From the NCBI GenBank assembly GCA_947247005.1, contig OX365947.1, forward strand, positions 1,998,530 through 2,062,529: a stretch of 64,000 nucleotides of DNA, written 5' to 3'. Numbering within the stretch: the stretch's first letter is position 1; each line of letters opens with the position of its first letter. Below the pieces are notes generated by a model. The model had not been told where the DNA came from and ran no database searches. It was given only the letters and a program-made list of their open reading frames with translations. This DNA is from Spisula solida (lineage: Eukaryota > Mollusca > Bivalvia > Venerida > Mactridae). A program made the translations under genes and the position numbers. Shown here in pieces: positions 12,401-24,400 of this stretch.

Positions 12401-15400
12401 ATAAAATCACACAGTAAAGGGGAAATGAATCCGTTATCAAGGTAATGATTTCCTTCAAAATAGTGTTTTATTATCAAGATGGAGTTATTTGCATGAACGA
12501 TGGACAATGCGCTAATAAAATTCACAGAATGTTTGCAATTAGCTTTGGCTAGACAATCCTAATTTAAGACAATCGACCAAACATCAACCACTTCGAAATT
12601 TAAATTAAGAAATGATAGCAGGTGAATGTATCCTTTAGTTTTAGTCGATTAGGACTACTGCGGGACTTTAATCAAACATGTTTCTCTGATTTTCTCTTGT
12701 GTCCAGCATAAAAAGGGCATGCACACTGTTTCTGTTTAGAGTGTTGCTTTGTGGTATTCTACTTCTGGGTTGTGCTCCGGATTAGTTTGTCTGACTGAAG
12801 CAACAGGCTGTCGGAATGGGATGTCTGACTGAAGCAACAGGCTGTCGGAATGGGATGTCTGACTGAAGCAACAGGCTGTCGGAATGGGATGTCGTGTTTG
12901 ACTGACTGAAACAACAGGCTGTCGGAATGGGATGTCGTGTTTGACCGACTGAAGCAACAGGCTGTCGGAATGGGTTGTCTGACTGAAGCAACAGGCTGTC
13001 CGAATGGGATGTCGTGTTTGACTGACTGAAGCAACAGGCTGTCCGAATGGGATGTCTGACTGAAGCAACAGGCTGTCGGAATGGGGTGTCGTGTTTGACT
13101 GACTGAAACAACAGGCTGTCGGAATGGGATGTCGTGTTTGACTGACTGAAGCAACAGGCTGTCGGAATGGGATGTCTGACTGAAGCAACAGGCTATCGGA
13201 ATGGGATGTCTGACTGAAGCAACAGGCTGTCGGAATGGGATGTCGTGTTTGACTGACTGAAGTAACAGGCTGGCGGAATGGGTTGTCTGACTGAAGCAAC
13301 AGGCTGTCCGAATGGGATGTATGTTTGACTGACTGAAGCAACAGGCTGTCCGAATGGGATGTCTGACTGAAGCAACAGGCTGTCGGAATGGGATGTCGTG
13401 TTTGACTGACTGAAACAACAGGCTGTCGGAATGGGATGTCGTGTTTGACTGACTGAAGCAACAGGCTGTCGAAATGGGATGCCTGACTGAAGCAACAGGC
13501 TGTCGGAATGGGATGTCTGACTGAAGCAACAGGCTGTCGGAATGGGATGTCTGACTGAAGCAACAGGCTGTCGGAATGGGATGTCTGACTGAAGCAACAG
13601 GCTGTCGGAATGGGATGTCTGACTGAAGCAACAGGCTGTCGGAATGGGATGTCTGACTGAAGCAACAGGCTGTCGGAATGGGATGTCTGACTGAAGCAAC
13701 AGGCTGTCGGAATGGGATGTCTGACTGAAGCAACAGGCTGTCGGAATGGGATGTCTGACTGAAGCAACATGCTGTCGGAATGGGATGTCTGACTGAAGCA
13801 ACAGGCTGTCGGAATGGGATGTCGTGTTTGACTGACTGAAGCAACAGGCTGTCGGAATGGGATGTCGTGTTTTCGTAGCTGTTTGGTGCTGCATTCCCTG
13901 TCTAATTCTTAATTACGTTGAAGTATTGCTCTAACGTACTTGCCGGGTCCTCTTAAATTCTGTTATCATACTTTCAAAATTATTGTCTATATTTAGCGTC
14001 TACGTTTGTTGTCGTAAGCAGGGATAATGTACAAAATGTATGACGCGCTACCAAGAAGACTATTATAAAACTCTCACAGGTTTTTCCTGAAGACGTTTGT
14101 GCCAATCAAAATAATTCATTGGGGACTTACATCACCTGATTGTTCTATATGTAATGCGTTTTTACTTTTTTATTGGAAATAAAACAAACAAAAAACAAAC
14201 AAAACAAACAAAACATACAAACCATTATACTCGGCAATGGCACGGCTCCAGGTTTTGAGGTATTGTAAAACTAATGGGTCACGACAGTTAGTGTCTGAAT
14301 GACAACTCAGATAAGCCCCATGGTTTATATTGTGAGAATGATTGGTTTGGTAACTAATCTAATTAAAATAACAGAAGCACAACATTTGAATCGGCTACAC
14401 GCTTTATACGAATCAATGGAATTCATCTTAGAACTAATGTACGTGTATGTGATGTAAATCGCATTAATTTGCTGTCTGGCACATGGACGAAAGACCGTTG
14501 CTCCTGGTTGAGTGATATATAGCCCTGCTGCAATAATTAGGGAATAATTATTCAGTGTTTATTCAATGTTTTAGTCTAGGGTTTAGTTAAGTGCTCTCTA
14601 CTGTACGACAGATGATCGAAATGGATGGACTGCATATCCGCTCTATTGGTCATTGGCTTACCGTCATTATGAGATTCTTGTGGTTCTATACATTAGGAAA
14701 TGATATTAATAGTAACGTTGACGCAATAATATTGGAGAACTAAATTAATCTTGAGAGCATCCACAGAGACACGTCTATAGATTGGTAGTACAACAAAATG
14801 ACATTCATGTACATGTTGGGCACCATGAGTCAGAATATGAGCGTCGTATCCAAACGTTCTCCAAATTGGATAACTCGTGATTAACTTCAAATATCACCCT
14901 ACTGTAAAGTTGAAGTTTTTAAGGTTTTGTTATTTGTAATACGTCAATCGATTATCTGAATAAGCTTGAGCAAGAGACAGGTCACATCATAGAAAAATTA
15001 AGCATTCTTTTGAGTGTTATTTTTGTTGATTACCACTCGTAAATTCGGTTAATGATAGAAGCATCCGTTACATACCATTCCGACTTGTACAATATAATAA
15101 ATCATCCGATCAGATACTAACTAAACTTGAAGCAATCTAATTATATGACATTATCACAATAAAAATGAGTTGTTTACAGCAAGGAAGTTTCATTAAGGTT
15201 ATTTGGTATATCATGTGACACCTCATTGTGGTTTCTCCTATTTTAATTGATTTTGTTCCCTATAATTAATTCAATTAAAATTCTTCCCTTTCCCTGCTCA
15301 TTACTCAACATTAAGTTTCATGTTTCGTCTTCATTGAATAAGGAACTAAAATTAGATCAATTTGATATAATTCAATTGTCTTACTTAATGTTAGGGTTTG

Positions 15401-18400
15401 TTATTTATTTCTGGCTTCATGATTAGTCCCCTACCGGTTTTTGACCGGAAGGGACTATAGGTTTGCCCTCCGTCCGTCCGTCCGTCAAAAATTCTGGATC
15501 CTGACATAACTCAATCAGTTTCCAAGCTAGGTTTATGAAACTTGGTATGTGGATAGGGGGCAATAAGGGCATTATGCACGTCTAAAAATATTTAGATTCT
15601 GACAAAATGGTTGCTATGGCGACAGAAAGAGTGAAAATATGCCCAAATCTGGATCCTGCCATAACTCAAACAGTTTTCAAGCTAGGTTTATAAAACTTGA
15701 TATGTTGATTGGGGGCAATGAGGGGATTATGCACGTCTAAAAATATTTGGATTCTGACAACAGAAACATTGAAAATGGCTTAAAACCGGTAGGGGACTTC
15801 TGTATTGCTTCCAATTCTTAATTACCTGTTGTAAATAAATTGGCATTTTAAAGTCACCAGGTTGTCGCCAAAGGGATTTAATTATTATTCCAAAAGATGA
15901 TATTAAGCCAGAAGAAGAAGTAAGCTTCAACTTAACGAGTCGAGCACAGAAAACTTAGAGCAAACATATAACTGAACACGTTATAATCCGTCAAAGTTGT
16001 CGAAAAGCTAAATGAACCCGTTTCAGCCATCAAAAAAGCTGAATGCCCAAGCTAAATGACCCAGTTCCAACAGTAAAACGGCTGAAATACCTAGTTGTAG
16101 CTGTCAGAAGTCCTAAAAAGTAGAAAAAACAGTAGTAAAAACCTGAACGTCAAGATTTCAGCTGAATGACCTAGTTTCAGCAATAAAAAAAGCTGAACGC
16201 TCTAGCCGGATGACCTAGTTTCAACAAGTTTAATGCCTTAGCTCGTGAATGCGAATGAAGTAACTCCTAGCTCTATAGAATTTGACCCGATCAACATGAC
16301 ATTTTGTTGATTATTTAAGATTGGAAAACTAAACTATAAACTGAATTGGTGCTAAAATTTAGTTCCGACCTCATATTTTAATAATTTAAACAAAAAATAC
16401 GATACTACGGGCAGATGCAACAGCCAACATAAACACCAATACACGAAATGACACATGGAAACACCAATACACGAAATGACACATGGAAACATCAATACAC
16501 GAAATGACACATGGAAACACCAATACACGAAATCACGGATCTAATGTATTTCCGTGACGAAATGACAAATGGAAACACCAATACACGAAATGACAAATGG
16601 AAACACCAATACACGAAATGACACATGGAAACACCAATACACGAAATGACACATGGAAACAACAATACACGAAATGACAAATGGAAACAACAATACACGA
16701 AATGACAAATGGAAACACCAATACACGAAATGACAAATGGAAACAACAATACACGAAATGACACATGGAAACAACAATACACGAAATGACACATGGAAAC
16801 ACCAATACACAAAATGACACATGGAAACACTAATACACGAAATGACACATGGAAACACCAATACACAAAATGACACATGGAAACACCATTACACGAAATG
16901 ACAAATGGAAACACCAATACACGAAATGACACATGGAAACAACAATACACGAAATGACACATGGAAACACCAATACACAAAATGACACATGGAAACACCA
17001 ATACACGAAATGACACATGGAAACACCAATACACGAAATGACAAATGGAAACACCAATACACGAAATGACACATGTAAACACCAATACACGAAATGACAA
17101 ATGGAAACACCAATACACGAAATGACACATGGAAACAACAATACACGAAATGAAACATGGAAACACCAATACACGAAATGACAAATGGAAACACCAATAC
17201 ACGAAATGACACATGGAAACACCAATACACGAAATGACACATGGAAACAACAATACACGCAATGACACATGGAAACACCATTACACGAAATGACACATGG
17301 AAACACCAATACACGAAATGACACATGGAAACAACAATACACGAAATGACACATGGAAACACCAATACACAAAATGAAACAGGGAAACACCAATACACGA
17401 AATGACACATGGAAACAACAAGGCACGAAATGACACATGGAAACACCAATACACGAAATGACACATGGAAACAACAAGGCACAGACAATGCACAACGCAA
17501 AAACTAGCAAGTACAACAACACGGCATTACATCCCGAACGTCTGCCGCCTCAGTCAGTCAAACTAAAACGGAACAAGAAATATCACTAATTGTGATGAAT
17601 ACCCCCAGAAACTGCTTGACACAGTCAGCTATGCACAACTAGACCTTAACTTGATCTGGCCAATGTGTGCCGACGATATGCACAACTAGACTTGGTACTG
17701 ATAATTTATACAAATGATCGTTAAAACCAGCCCAATGGATACAGAGAAATAGCGTGGACAAAATTTTAAGTGTAAAAATGGCCATTACAACCTTAAAATT
17801 TGTCAGACCAGCGTATGCCGACGATATGCAAAACAAGACTTGGTACTGCTCACTCATGCAAAGTTTCGTTGAAATGGTTACAGAGAAATAGCGCGGACAA
17901 AATTTGCACGGACCAACCGACGGACCAACAGACCAACCAACCAACCTCAAGCATGACTCCAATACATGTATAGCCCCCATATACTACTAGTATGTATCTG
18001 GGGGTATAACAAAAGCCCGGTGACATGAAAATAACAACCAGACAACACACACTACAAGGACAATCTACAACAGATAAAGTGTACATGTAATTTTGAAAGA
18101 TACACATTGCAGACTTGCACATACAAAATGAACAAAGTTTCAAACAAAGGCACAGTTGCAAAACATTTTTCTATTTTTTCTATTTTTACTATAAAGTTGA
18201 CAATATATACAAAGATGATGTTTGACAAAGGGGGCTTTCGCCTTGGTACGGACAGCGACAGATGTCACTGGTGGCTTAAACGTTTTACAGTGCACCAAAC
18301 CTCACACTTACCCAATAGACAACCTTATAGAATAGGGCAGTGAAAATTATAAAGACCTAACAAAAAGACCATAGTGACAGCTAATAGAATAATGAAAAAC

Positions 18401-21400
18401 ATGAACAATTATATAAACAACGCCCATCGAGTAGCACAGAAAGTACTCAATGACCTATCAAAAGTCAAAGCAACAAGACAGCAAAACATTTAAGGGCACG
18501 ACAAGACAATGTAACAGGACAAGCATCAATGCCAGCCGTCCAAAAAGGCTTGAGGCTAGGCATATAATAGAGTCTGTATATTGTCCGGTTTTCGAACAAT
18601 GGAATAGGAAGCCTAATAGCGAGCTGTGAATTTACCCACTACTAAGCATAAAGTCCTTTGCAAAATTAAAGGATCATATCCTTTACTCAGAAAACGTTTT
18701 ACAATCTTGATAAACATATCATAAAAGTGGCTATGACCCAACATCTTTCGAAGTGTGTACATTTCAACGAACTGTTTCAATAATGTCAAACTGTTTTGTA
18801 GGTACGTTTTTCTCTAGCTCACGCGCTTGTTTAACGTTAGCGCGGTAACATTTACCATTTCTGAATATTTAGTAGTATGCAAGCCGTATAATATGTCGTG
18901 GTCTGTTTGAATACTTCCATGGGTCGATGTAAATGTTGTGTATTGTTGTTCATGCAAGCTGTCACAGAAATACACTCGTGAATACTCTAAACGCTTGTTC
19001 GAGAAACCCCTGTTTCCTTGGAGTAATTAAGGAGTTTTGTGTTTTGTTTGTTTATGCGTACGAACCATATTGCGATATTAATTTTAAAGTCCCATTATGC
19101 CTTAACGGCTATTTCCAAAAAGCAATAACTTGGCAACCTATCTGCAAAATGATGCATTTGAGCACTTTAGTTGAGTCCCAAAGGTGGAAAACACAATAAG
19201 ATAGAAGAAAACAAAATAAAGCCTCCATTTGGTTTGTAAACAAAATAACGAAATGTAAACAATAGATGTATAACTTATAGTCTAAGGGGAACAACTCTTG
19301 CAAAATTAGTATTTTGTCATCCATACATTTTACTAAATGTGATTTTTGGCTTACTATATTGACAGACATAGCTAACATTCTGTCGTTAATTATTGGTCAT
19401 TACTAAAAAAATCCCAGTTCTTTGTATTTAGTCTATTTACTGGATGAACGGGAAAAAATGTGGTTTTAAATAAGACGACGAAGTTCATGTTTTATCAGAA
19501 TATCCATATATACAGTTATTATACAGTGATTAGAGAAACAATATTAAAAACAAAGACTATTGGACAAATGCCAAGTTACCATCCCAACACTTAAAGTAAT
19601 GATAATATTATAATAAAGACTTTATTTAAAGAGGCAACACAGTTTGGGTATACCCAGTCTTCCCTGTGAGCCTCATTAACACATTTACATATTATGTACA
19701 GTAATAACAGAAGATAATAGTAACAATTAACAAGAACAACAATAACAAACAAATAATGACATGGCTGAAAGAGAATTAATTTTAAAATGTACTATCATAC
19801 ATAAATAATGACATAAATGGTTTGTAGAAAAGTTTTGTTGACTACCAGAGAACCACCACTTCAGATATTTGCTTTTGAATGTGTTAACACTTTCAGATAC
19901 TCTTTTATCATATCTTATATATAATTATTGAATTGGCATCGTGCGAAAATGAAAATGTAATTCGAACTGTCTAGTATGTCTGTTCAAAATAGTTTCGATC
20001 TAGCTAATATTTTTACAGTTTAATTAAGTAAATACCTTATCATGTGACTAATTGTACTTTCAAACATAGTTACGAAGTTGAGAATTATTGTAATATACTA
20101 TTGCCTTTAAGACATAGATCAGCCTTTTGTAAATTTAGATGTGGAGTTGCTCCAATACGCATTGAGACAGGGCGGTATGAAGGCTTGCCATTAACGGAAC
20201 GCATTTGTCAAAATTGTCAAGTTTTAGAAGATGAAGCTCATGTTCTTTTAAGTTGTGATTTATACACAGATTTAAGAAATACCTTGTATGAACAGGTCGC
20301 AACTATTTGTCCTGATTTTTATTCTCTGAATGATTTAATGAAACTAAGGGTTCTTTTTACTGAGAAAAACGCTTTAAGAATTTGCGCCAAAACCTGTTTT
20401 ATGATTTTACAAAGACGACATTTTTATCTGTGTAAATAATGTATTCATACTATCTTATTGATTATTGCCAGTTTTATTGACATCTAAGGGAATGTTGTTA
20501 ATCAGTTCATCTACGGTCTGACCGGGGTGATAAATGATCTATTAATACTATTTTTTAATTAGCGCATTAGTGCCTCATTTACAAATCTCAGTTTCTTAAA
20601 TTAAAAATTTAACTATATTTTAATTCAACGTATTAACAACATTCTCTTAGTTTTAATTTTGTATATAAATTAATGTTTTTTTGTTTATAAATAGTGATAT
20701 AGCACTGTTTATAGGACAGTTCATAGTACAAGCTAGTCATATAGTGATTTTATGATAATCAGATTATTTTAAGATTTGATAATTGTCTCTTATAATTCAT
20801 AACTGAATGGTTATGTACATTTTATCTGTTCTGCTTATGTCGTATGTTATATGTATGTACATAAATGAGACGAAATAAAGAATATATATATATGTAAACA
20901 CATAGAGGATATTTGTTGATTTTGGTGTAAGATCGAATTTTATTTCATCGAGTGATCACAGAAAATTAATATTTTCACGAGTGGCAGCCACGAGTGAAAA
21001 TTTAATTTTCTGTGATCACGAGTGAAATAAAATTGATCTTTCACCAAAAATCAACAAATTTTCTATTTATTATATGCTTCAATTTCTCTTAAAAGGGTAC
21101 CGTTATTGGCTTAATTGGAAAAATCACGTCGAAATTGGAACGTCACGACGTGACAATTATGACGTCATGATGACGTAACGTACATTTTAAAGCCTGGCGC
21201 CGTTGACGTTATGTTTCTTTTTCTGAACGATACTGGAACCAGCTTAGATAACAGTGAAAATAACAAAACGATAATTTCACTGCTTTTTTCACTGTTATTT
21301 CAACTGAAAAATCTCCATAATCCACTGAAAGCTAATAATAAATTGATATAATTGATGTAAGTCAATGACACTTTAGGCAAACTTGCTGGTTGTGTTAGAA

Positions 21401-24400
21401 CTTAGATTATGATTCGAGTATATTTGACAGGTCTATATTTTTACAAGAAAATAAACTCAAAAGATACATTTGGTCAGGGTTCTTTTTTGTCCCTATTTTG
21501 GTAAAACATTAACCCTTTCGCTGCCGACGTCGAAATGCCAAATTACGTCGACAGTGCCAAGCCTGTTTTGACGTGAACAAGTTGACGTCATTATATTGAC
21601 GTTCAAAAAACTGCGCGGTATGGCGCACGTTACAACATAATTAGACGATAATTAAAGCGCCGTGTATGCATTCAAGATATGTATGTTTTAGTTTAAATAT
21701 AAACACACAAACTGAACAAAATGACATAAGCCTGACTTAATTAAATCTTTCGAATATCCATAGTTTAATGCATATTTTATCCTAGGAAAGTTTTTCAAAA
21801 TAATTTGTTCCAGTAAAAAAACATGTTACTTCATGAATAGTTACACACAATATGAGCACTCAAACCCTGTAAATAGTGCATCATAGATGCCTTAATTAAC
21901 ATGCGTTCGGATCATACATAGAACTATTAATCGAATGATGTGCGAGTATGCAGTCGAAATTTTAAAATTCTTTTAAATCTATTACGTATTTAACATACAT
22001 GTACCATCGTTCATGATATTCTGCTAAAAGCCGCTATGAACTGTTCGCCTTAATGTAATGTTCAGTTCAATCAAGAACGGAGTAAATAAGCTAGGGCCCC
22101 TGGTTTAATGATTTTGTACTGTATCTAAAAATTGAACTAAAGGATTGGGTACGAGTACATATAGCCACGGCCATGTTTTAGTAGATAAAGTGCGCTGGAT
22201 TTGTAACCCAGCAATCCGGGTTTGATTCCCGGTCGTAAAACGTTGACAACAATATTCATATTGATTTTCCTCCCCATGTTGAAATGTTGTTGGTTGCTTG
22301 TGGAATGGTAAGTTGGTGTTTAGTACGTGTTAGGGTAGTTTGGGTGACACTGTTAGAAAACTGGTTAGGTGAATTGGCCGCCGCATACAACATTTGTTAT
22401 AAATCTCCTCACATAATATCAACGGAACCATAGCACCTACAATTAATGAACATTTTCAAAATATTATTTTGACACACATTGGTACTGTGTTTCATAGGGA
22501 TTACAGTGGATGTTTACAAAGCACTCATATATACGAGAAGGGATTTGGGTGCGCACGAAAAATAGGTGCCTCGTAAGTCAAATTGGCTGTCCCTTTCAAT
22601 AGGGGTGACGCTATAATAAACAAAAACTTTACCTTTACTTTTTATATTACACCATATAGTGTGACTTAGTTTACTTTTCAACGAGTGTGGTGTAATGTTC
22701 TCTACTCATTGTAGTGCGACTTGTTTGAGTAAGCACTGCAACCCACTTCATTTCATTCAATTAATATTTTACCAATACAATGTACATGTAATACATTCGT
22801 CAGTACATGTGTACTAGTAAAGAACACAAAAATATGAATTCATAAAACCTAATCAACACTACAAAGGGTGGTTGCAGCTTACATGTATATATTTAATTTT
22901 ATTTATGGTTGGTGCTCTAGTTCTTGTCTTCTTCGTGTCTTGGTGATGCGATAAGCAATCCCTCAGTATGGCGATACAGTTTCACGGTGGTCGCTTGGGT
23001 ATTGCTCTTGAGTCTTGACTATGGACTGAGACGACACTGGTTCGAATCTCGGCCGTGGCACTTGGTCATTTCTTATAGGCTTTTCAGTCAGTGTTTCCTA
23101 TCCTATTACAGATAACTCACCACGTGTGTATCTGTGATGTTCACCGGGTACGTTGCTAACTTGCTGACTAATTCCATACCAAATGGTCTCCTCGTTTAGC
23201 GTCCATCCTAAGTTCGTAACATATCTAGCTATCCTGGGAGATCAAACGAAGCCCTCGAAAAAAAACCAAGTCATACCGACTACTATCCTCATCATTATAT
23301 GGCTAATAAATATAGCTTTTATGCATTGTCAATCATAATAACTTACTGAAATAACTGAAAACGTGATTGTGTGGGAAAAAATACTGAGCTTAAATTTAGA
23401 GTAAATATTTAAAAGTACACACAATCTTTACAAATCTCATTGAATAAGAGCTAAGAATACGCTAAAATGATAAACATTTATTACTTAAATATTGTTGTTT
23501 TTCCTTCTCAAGACGCCCAAACCTATCAGTCCGCGGACGCTAAACGAAGAAAAATTTGGAATGGCCAAATGAGTCCATTCGAAAAGAGATAAGGTATTGA
23601 ACCCTGGCTGACCACGCACTTACGACTGTGACGTGTCTCATAAATTATATCTAGGAATCGAACTTTGTATGTGTGACGATATAATTAAGCGATTGGGGAG
23701 TGAATTAATTTTGTATGGATGTAATGTTTTATGTCGTAGGACGAGATAGTGATTTCCAATTTGAGGTTACTATATATATATAATAAGTTCAACGCACAAC
23801 ATCTTTTTAAGAAGAATGTTATATGCATTTCTGATACAAACGATTAGTTTAAGAAGTAACTCGGCTCTTTGCGGCCTTCGTAATACCGGTAGCATCATCT
23901 CGCAATCTCGATTTAATTAAACGCGAAGCATGCAGGAAATCAAATTAGCTCCCCCAGTTTACATATCCCGTACAATACCACTTCTTTAATGAACTGCTAC
24001 TATACATACAGTCTAGAATAAGGCCAGCAATTTTGTACGAATATAGCGACCATTGGGCGTAGGTCTAAGATCGAGACCAGGAATTAAGACCTACTCCACT
24101 GATAATAAGGCGTGACTTAGATATCCACGTATAGACCCCATCCCTCTGGTCAAACAATGACATTCATAAAATACCGATCGAAAATACGCTAGTACTTCAA
24201 GACAATGAATACGTGAATACTCGACTCGGATAGCGCTGGTTGAAGATCAAAAGCTCGCTCAAAATTAATAAGGATCATCACCACTGAATCTAGAACGAAT
24301 TAAAGTCAAGGGGGCACTGGATGCCTACTAAAGGGGCCGTTGAACGAATAGCTAATGTATTTTGACCAACACAGGCTCATGCTAAAGTAAGGCTTACTAT

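Larger units (their letters stand above)
14465..19470. repeat. Right arm of a large inverted duplication
   Basis: Mirror matches: 14465-14665 and 14665-14765 to 12260-12005, 14768-14820 to 11560-11505, 15235-15410 to 10725-10575, 15800-15895 to 10550-10478, 18757-19085 to 10482-10130, then MITE copy 3 opposite MITE copy 2. The TIR element 15426-15797 and the block 15900-18750 interrupt it. Confidence 0.7.

Noticed and set aside
12736..13894. Overlapping minus-strand frames of 109-361 codons with HPIPTACCFSQ/DSLLLQS units
   Set aside because: The 34-bp unit cycles through all three frames, so all are open by construction. No start or splice support.
12785..17482. CRISPR-like arrays
   Set aside because: Repeats are head-to-tail without unique spacers, and the DNA is eukaryotic.
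16492..17522. Cys/Phe-rich frames (HFVYWCFHVSF repeats) that look like membrane proteins
   Set aside because: 28-bp minisatellite read in several frames; hydrophobicity comes from the complement of an A/C-rich unit.
22163..22238. Functional tRNA-Thr(TGT) gene
   Set aside because: The T arm and anticodon arm are good, but the acceptor stem does not pair and the D arm is broken.
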